From contig NZ_CP094529.1 in the NCBI RefSeq assembly GCF_022811665.1, forward strand, positions 1,736,001 to 1,800,000: 64,000 nucleotides of DNA. Reading direction: 5' to 3'. Every line of letters begins with the position of its first letter. The stretch's first letter is position 1. The position numbers and the translations under genes are program-made. This document shows positions 59,325 to 64,000 of the stretch, one piece after another. Under the pieces are notes generated by a model. The model ran no database searches. It was not told where the DNA came from and saw only the letters and a list, made by a program, of their open reading frames with translations. The DNA is from Chryseobacterium oryzae. GTDB lineage: Bacteria > Bacteroidota > Bacteroidia > Flavobacteriales > Weeksellaceae.

Positions 59325-60728
59325 TTACATGTGAATTGCTCTTTTCCCTGTAGCATCCAAAGCAGCTTCTTTTACAGCTTCTGCATACGTTGGGTGAGCG
59401 TGAGAACTTCTTGCGATGTCTTCTGCACTTGCACGGAATTCCATTGCCATTACACCTTCTGCAACCAAATCTGCTGCTCTTGCTCCAATCATGTGGAAAC
59501 CAAGAACCTCATCGGTTTTTTCGTCTGCAATAATTTTCACCAAACCGTCTATATCACCACTTGCACGGCTTCTTCCTAATGCTCTCATTGGGAAAGTTCC
59601 TACTTTGTAGGCAACACCTTCTTCTTTCAATTGCTCTTCAGTTTTACCTACTCCGGCAACTTCAGGCCATGTATAAACCACACCAGGAATTAAATTATAA
59701 TTAATGTGAGGCTTTTGTCCTGCTAAAGTTTCAGCAACAAAAACTCCTTCTTCTTCAGCTTTGTGAGCCAACATTGCCCCTTTTATTACATCTCCGATAG
59801 CGTAAATATTGGCAACATTAGTCTGTAAATGATCATTGGTTTTAATTCTACCTCTTTCATCCAGCTCAACACCTGCTTTTTCTAAGCCTAAACCTTCTGT
59901 ATAAGGTCTTCTACCTACAGAAACTAAACAGTAATCTCCTTCAACAGTTACCTCTTCACCTTTTTTATCTTTAGCAGTAATTTTAACACTATCTCCGTTT
60001 CTTTCTACTGCAGAAACTGCTGTAGAAAGCATAAATTTCATTCCCTGCTTTTTAAGAACTTTAGTTAATTCTTTACTTAAAGCACCATCCATTGTAGGGA
60101 TGATTTTATCCATAAATTCTACTACAGTAACCTGAGAACCTAGTCTTAAATAAACAGAACCCAATTCCAGACCGATTACTCCACCTCCGATTACGACCAA
60201 ATGCTTAGGAATTTCTTTTAAATTTAAAGCTTCTGTAGAAGTAATCACTCTTTCTTTATCTAAAGTAATGAAAGGTAAAGATGACGGTTTAGAACCTGTT
60301 GCAATAATGGTATATTTAGATTCGATGGTTTCGGATGAACCGTCGTTTTTAGTTACTTTAATCTGAGTGGCAGATTCGAAACTTCCCAAACCTTCAAAAA
60401 CAGTAATTTTGTTTTTATCCATCAAAAAGTTGATTCCTTTTGTAGTCTGGTCTACCACTTCATTTTTTCTGGCAACCATTCTCGCAAGATCTGCTTTCGG
60501 CTCGTTGATGATAATCCCGTGGTTTTCGAAATTATGCTTAGCGTTTTCAAAATGCTCAGAACTGTCTAAAAGTGCTTTTGACGGAATACATCCTACGTTA
60601 AGACAAGTTCCTCCCAAAGTTGAATATTTTTCGATAATTGCAGTTTTGAAACCCAATTGTGCTGCACGAATAGCAGCTACATAACCTCCAGGACCAGAAC
60701 CGATTACGGTAACATCGAATTGACTCAT
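59325..60728 (-). CDS. lpdA: Dihydrolipoyl dehydrogenase (E3)
   Basis: 467 residues. FAD-binding start VTVIGSGPGGYVAAIRAAQL, redox-active disulfide GGTCLNVGCIPSKALL, NAD-binding motif VVIGGGVIGLELGSVYLRLG, FAD contact YAIGDVI, and the C-terminal dimer part with HAHPTYAEAVKEAALDA (active-site His and Glu). Reoxidises lipoamide in pyruvate and 2-oxoglutarate dehydrogenase complexes and the glycine cleavage system. Cytosolic flavoprotein of full length. Confidence 0.96.
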   Translation of the reverse strand: MSQFDVTVIGSGPGGYVAAIRAAQLGFKTAIIEKYSTLGGTCLNVGCIPSKALLDSSEHFENAKHNFENHGIIINEPKADLARMVARKNEVVDQTTKGINFLMDKNKITVFEGLGSFESATQIKVTKNDGSSETIESKYTIIATGSKPSSLPFITLDKERVITSTEALNLKEIPKHLVVIGGGVIGLELGSVYLRLGSQVTVVEFMDKIIPTMDGALSKELTKVLKKQGMKFMLSTAVSAVERNGDSVKITAKDKKGEEVTVEGDYCLVSVGRRPYTEGLGLEKAGVELDERGRIKTNDHLQTNVANIYAIGDVIKGAMLAHKAEEEGVFVAETLAGQKPHINYNLIPGVVYTWPEVAGVGKTEEQLKEEGVAYKVGTFPMRALGRSRASGDIDGLVKIIADEKTDEVLGFHMIGARAADLVAEGVMAMEFRASAEDIARSSHAHPTYAEAVKEAALDATGKRAIHM

Positions 60729-60861
60729 TTTATATTTTAATTTATTTATTATCTGATGATTAATTCTTACAAATTTACTGATTTATTACCATGTGAGAAA
60801 GTGAATTTAATCAAGTTTTTTTTCAAAACTGAATGAGGGTTGATTAAATTTAAAAAAACGA

Positions 60862-61212
60862 TTAAAAATCCAAAGCCAGTTTACCTTCTCCAAAAGTTTC
60901 TTTATTTCCAAAAAAATTTCCACCACAAACATACCATGGTAGATTTTCTAAATATTCTACTGCATTTTCAGGTTTCATTTCTGCAACTTCTTTTTTGGCG
61001 ATAATTCCTTTATACCATCTGCTTAATTCTGGAGATTTTTCTGATTCTACGAGATATTTAAGCCAGATTCTTTGGCAAAGTCTGCATTGAATAATGCTTA
61101 CTTCAGCATTTCTACCTTCTGTAAAATCTGTTCCGACAATTGAAGTTCTGTATTCAGATTCTATTAAATCATGCTTTTCACAAGCACACCCTAATTTCGG
61201 GAGTTTTTTCAT
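60862..61212 (-). CDS. Small Cys-containing protein, unknown function
   Basis: 116 residues. LGCACEKHDL at residues 8-17 and QCRLCQRIW near residue 43 give four Cys as C-x-C and C-x2-C plus a His, a possible zinc site. The C-terminus (YLENLPWYVCGGNFFGNKET) has one more Cys. No signal peptide. Not a family I can name. Confidence 0.72.
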   Translation of the reverse strand: MKKLPKLGCACEKHDLIESEYRTSIVGTDFTEGRNAEVSIIQCRLCQRIWLKYLVESEKSPELSRWYKGIIAKKEVAEMKPENAVEYLENLPWYVCGGNFFGNKETFGEGKLALDF

Positions 61213-61260
61213 GAGAATAAAAAATTTGTCCGCAAATTTAGAAATATTATCGGTTTATGT

Positions 61261-62343
61261 TTATTTTACAATATCCATTAAAACCTTTTCGTAGCGGTTA
61301 AGAATAATATCTTTGGAAAATTTAGATTGTATACAGTTTTTAATGGCGTCTTCATCATGTTCTCTGTGCAAAATCTGAAGAATCATTTGCGAAAACTCTT
61401 CATGGTTTTCAATATCTGAAATTTCTCCATTTATTCCTTCCTGAATAATTTCAGTAATTCCACCAGGACAGTTGTTGGCTAAAGCATACGTTCCACACGC
61501 ACCCGCTTCTAGCAAAACATTGGGAAAACCTTCGTAGCGCGAAGAAAGTATAAAAAGATCTGCAAACTTCAAAAATTCATACGGATTCTCCTGCCTTCCG
61601 TGAAAAATTACGTTTTTCAATCCCAAAAATTCTTTCATCTGATGAAGAATTTCTTTATCTCTCCCATCTCCCAAAATATGAAGAAGAACATTCTCATTTT
61701 TCAGTCTTGAGAAAACTTTAAGCAGATTATCAAACCCTTTTCTGGCAGATAAATTGCCAATTGCAACCACATTTTTAAAATTATATTTAAAGCTTTCAGG
61801 TTTTGAAGAAAAATTCAGTTTAGAATTGATAAAATCGAAATCTATAGGATTATTAATTTTAATAATTTTAGATTCTCTTACACTAAAATTCCCGATAAGA
61901 TCCTGTTTCATATCATCACTTTGAGCAATGATCTGATGGTAATTATTGTAAAATTTATAAAAAAACCTTATCTCTTTTCTGGTAACGTGTTCAGAAACAA
62001 CATTGGTTTCTCTCGCGATAAATTTTGTACTTGGAAAAAGCTTTATGAATAACGATAAATAAGCATTAACTTCCCCGAATCCTGAAAAAACTATCTGTGG
62101 TTTTCTTTTGTATATTTCTTTCAAAATAGGCTTCAGAGAATGACGTATTCTTTCGGTATCTATATCTATAATTTCAACATCTTCTTTTACTAAATTCAGA
62201 TAACCGCCTTCTTTCCTGAGAAGGAGAATTTTAGGATCGAAAAGATCTCTTGACAAATGATTGGCAATGGTGGTGACAATTCTTTCTGCACCTCCGGTTT
62301 CCAAATCTGGCAAAATAAATATGATGGAAATCTTCTTTTTCAT
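61261..62343 (-). CDS. GT4-family glycosyltransferase
   Basis: 360 residues of the GT-B fold: N-terminal part FILPDLETGGAERIVTTIAN with the Gly-Gly-Ala-Glu-Arg loop, then KNVVAIGNLSARKGFDNLLK, VLLHILGDGRDKEILHQMKE, NVIFHGRQENPYEFLKFADL, and the donor-binding E-x7-E region SSRYEGFPNVLLEAGACGTY. Retaining transfer of a sugar from a nucleotide donor, probably in cell-surface polysaccharide or LPS. It starts right after the terminator of recQ, so it is transcribed separately. Confidence 0.9.
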   Translation of the reverse strand: MKKKISIIFILPDLETGGAERIVTTIANHLSRDLFDPKILLLRKEGGYLNLVKEDVEIIDIDTERIRHSLKPILKEIYKRKPQIVFSGFGEVNAYLSLFIKLFPSTKFIARETNVVSEHVTRKEIRFFYKFYNNYHQIIAQSDDMKQDLIGNFSVRESKIIKINNPIDFDFINSKLNFSSKPESFKYNFKNVVAIGNLSARKGFDNLLKVFSRLKNENVLLHILGDGRDKEILHQMKEFLGLKNVIFHGRQENPYEFLKFADLFILSSRYEGFPNVLLEAGACGTYALANNCPGGITEIIQEGINGEISDIENHEEFSQMILQILHREHDEDAIKNCIQSKFSKDIILNRYEKVLMDIVK

Positions 62344-62345
62344 AA

Positions 62346-62374
62346 TAAAAAACCTTACCCAAAACGGGATAAGG
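62346..62374 (-). terminator. Terminator of the recQ gene
   Basis: CCTTATCCC and GGGTAAGG arms around a GTTTT loop on the minus strand, then a T-run that reaches the start of the glycosyltransferase gene. Confidence 0.85.
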
Positions 62375-62381
62375 CTGTATT

Positions 62382-64000
62382 CTAATTGGCTACGTCGCTA
62401 ATAAACTTAATTCTGAGCATTCTTACTTCTTCATCCGAAAGTTCGTCTCCAAACTCATCTAACAAAACTTTCATATTGTCGCTTTCAGATTCCCGCATAA
62501 ATTCCATGAAATCGTCTACGATATCTTCATCAAAATTATCTTCAATGTAATAATCAATATTCAATTTAGTACCCTGATACACAATACGTTCCATTTCTTT
62601 CAAAAGTTCACTTATGGAAAGATTTTTGGCTCTTGCAATATCTTCAAGATCAATTTTTTTATCCGTATTCTGAATAATGAAAACTTTATGGCTGGATTTA
62701 TTCGCAACCTGCTTCAGAACCATGTCCTGAGTACGTTCTATATTGTTATCTTCAACATATTTCGCAATAAAATCGGCAAATTCTTTACCGTATTTTTTAG
62801 CTTTACCCTCACCTACGCCGTATATTTTCGCGATTTCTTCTACTGTAACGGGATACTGAACGGTCATATCCTCCAAACTCGGATCCATAAACACCGTGTA
62901 AGGCGGAATTTCGTGCTTTTTGGCAATTTTCTTTCTTAAATCTTTCAGAAGTGCAAAAAGATTTTGGTCTAAACCTCCACCAGACTGCATCTGAACCTGA
63001 TCGCTTTCTGCTTTTGTCTGAGATAAATCGAACTCCCTATCTTCTGCAATTTGAAAAGGTTCTTTAAAATTACCATTCAAAACCTGTTTTCCCTTTTCGG
63101 AAATTTTTAGCACACCGTAGGTTTCTATATCTTTATTTAAAAAATTCTGAACAGTTGCCTGTCTTAAAATTGTTTTCCAATAATTATCTTTCTCATTTTT
63201 CCCGAAACCAAAGAATGAACTCTGCTCTAATTTATACGACTTTGTAACAGCATTTTCTTTCCCGACAATAACAGAAATTAAATCTTTGGATTTGAATTTT
63301 TCTTTTGTATCATCTATAAGTTCAAGAACCCGTTTTAAATCTCCGGTAGCATCTTTCAATTTTGGAGGATTGGAAGAATTATCGCACATATTGGCTCCAT
63401 CACCATGCACAGGATCAAACTGTTCACCAAAATAATATAAAATATATTGCCTTCTGCTCATGGAAGTTTCGGCATAACCAACTACTTCGTTAAGAAGCTG
63501 CAAACCGATTTCTCTTTCGGAAACAGGTTTTTGAGCAAGAAATTTTTCAAGTTTTTCAATATCTTTAGGATCATAGAAAGCCAAACAGTAACCTTCTCCG
63601 CCATCTCGACCTGCACGACCCGTTTCCTGATAATAACTCTCCAAAGATTTTGGAAAATCGTAATGAATTACAAAACGTACATCCGGCTTATCTATCCCCA
63701 TTCCGAATGCTATTGTTGCAACAATAACATCGGCTTCTTCCATAAGGAACTTGTCCTGATTGGCAACCCTTACTTTTTGGTCCAGACCCGCATGATAAGG
63801 AAGTGCATTAATGCCGTTTACCTGCAGAAGCTGTGCAAACTCTTCCACTTTTCTTCTGCTGAGACAATAAACAATCCCCGATTTTCCTTTATTTTTATTG
63901 ATGAATTTTACAATTTCCTTATCAATATTTACTTTCGGTTTTACTTCATAAAACAAATTGGGTCTGTTGAAGCTTTCTTTAAAAACCATTGCATTAGTCA
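62382..64000 (-). CDS. recQ: RecQ-family DNA helicase, C-terminal part (continues right of window)
   Basis: 539 residues visible; the frame stays open to base 64000, so the first Met seen at 63989 is internal. What is present begins at the end of helicase domain 1 ([15 protein letters not shown]), with domain 2 ([55 protein letters not shown]), the zinc-binding RQC part ([22 protein letters not shown]) with winged helix, and an HRDC domain ([40 protein letters not shown]). 3'-5' helicase acting in recombination repair. The C-terminal acidic extension of about 90 residues is longer than in E. coli. Confidence 0.93.
   Translation of the reverse strand, partial: TNAMVFKESFNRPNLFYEVKPKVNIDKEIVKFINKNKGKSGIVYCLSRRKVEEFAQLLQVNGINALPYHAGLDQKVRVANQDKFLMEEADVIVATIAFGMGIDKPDVRFVIHYDFPKSLESYYQETGRAGRDGGEGYCLAFYDPKDIEKLEKFLAQKPVSEREIGLQLLNEVVGYAETSMSRRQYILYYFGEQFDPVHGDGANMCDNSSNPPKLKDATGDLKRVLELIDDTKEKFKSKDLISVIVGKENAVTKSYKLEQSSFFGFGKNEKDNYWKTILRQATVQNFLNKDIETYGVLKISEKGKQVLNGNFKEPFQIAEDREFDLSQTKAESDQVQMQSGGGLDQNLFALLKDLRKKIAKKHEIPPYTVFMDPSLEDMTVQYPVTVEEIAKIYGVGEGKAKKYGKEFADFIAKYVEDNNIERTQDMVLKQVANKSSHKVFIIQNTDKKIDLEDIARAKNLSISELLKEMERIVYQGTKLNIDYYIEDNFDEDIVDDFMEFMRESESDNMKVLLDEFGDELSDEEVRMLRIKFISDVAN

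Overview
AT-rich DNA from a Bacteroidota member, most likely the class Flavobacteriia and close to Chryseobacterium. The support is a set of Bacteroidota-type proteins (a GLPGLI-family protein, many short Cys-lipoproteins, a PEP carboxylase with FDGRGG in place of FHGRGG, a UbiE-like methyltransferase, lipocalin-like lipoproteins) and -7 elements of the form TAnnTTTG in front of several chromosomal genes.

Left half (1 to about 30.45 kb): an integron-type gene cassette array. 35 near-regular repeats of 191-196 bp separate 36 small cassettes, all genes on the + strand. Every repeat starts with a RNNYAAC box, ends with a GTTRNNY box, and folds on paper into a long imperfect hairpin (GTATTGGC...GCCAATAC, then TGCGGG...CCCGCA or ACGGGC...GCCCGT, then an inner arm). 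The first 10 bases of each cassette are the exact reverse complement of the 10 bases at the start of its own trailing repeat in 34 of 36 cases. This is what site-specific excision and insertion at G|TT of an attC-like site produces. The stem changes by compensatory pairs between repeats. The sites are longer than textbook attC sites and their core is GTTRNNY rather than GTTRRRY. No integrase gene lies in the window, and the array runs off the left edge.

Cassette cargo: a class A beta-lactamase, two PD-(D/E)XK nucleases, a DEDDh exonuclease, a UbiE-like methyltransferase, a GNAT acetyltransferase, two toxin-antitoxin pairs (ParE-type and HigBA), a DUF4279-like protein, a GLPGLI-family protein, many lipoproteins, small membrane and exported proteins, and three cassettes without any gene (two of them copies of each other). 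One two-gene cassette is present twice, one copy frameshifted. The distal end is decayed: a chimeric site, a shortened site, a bare R'' box, then a nonsense-mutated alpha/beta hydrolase and a relic site at 31.5 kb. Another relic lies near 47.2 kb beside two GNAT genes.

Right half (32.3-64 kb): ordinary chromosome. It holds PEP carboxylase (ppc), small lipoproteins, a YqhD-like alcohol dehydrogenase, an SGNH hydrolase, a DEAD-box helicase, an ABC1/UbiB kinase-like protein, prephenate dehydratase (pheA), a BCCT transporter, GNAT enzymes, a NUMOD4/HNH protein, a zinc-ribbon protein/TIGR01777 epimerase/exported-protein operon, a J-domain plus KTSC protein, a TetR-TolC-MFP-RND efflux operon with a clear promoter and paired palindromic operators, a CvfB-like S1 protein, dihydrolipoyl dehydrogenase, a GT4 glycosyltransferase, and the C-terminal part of RecQ running off the right edge.
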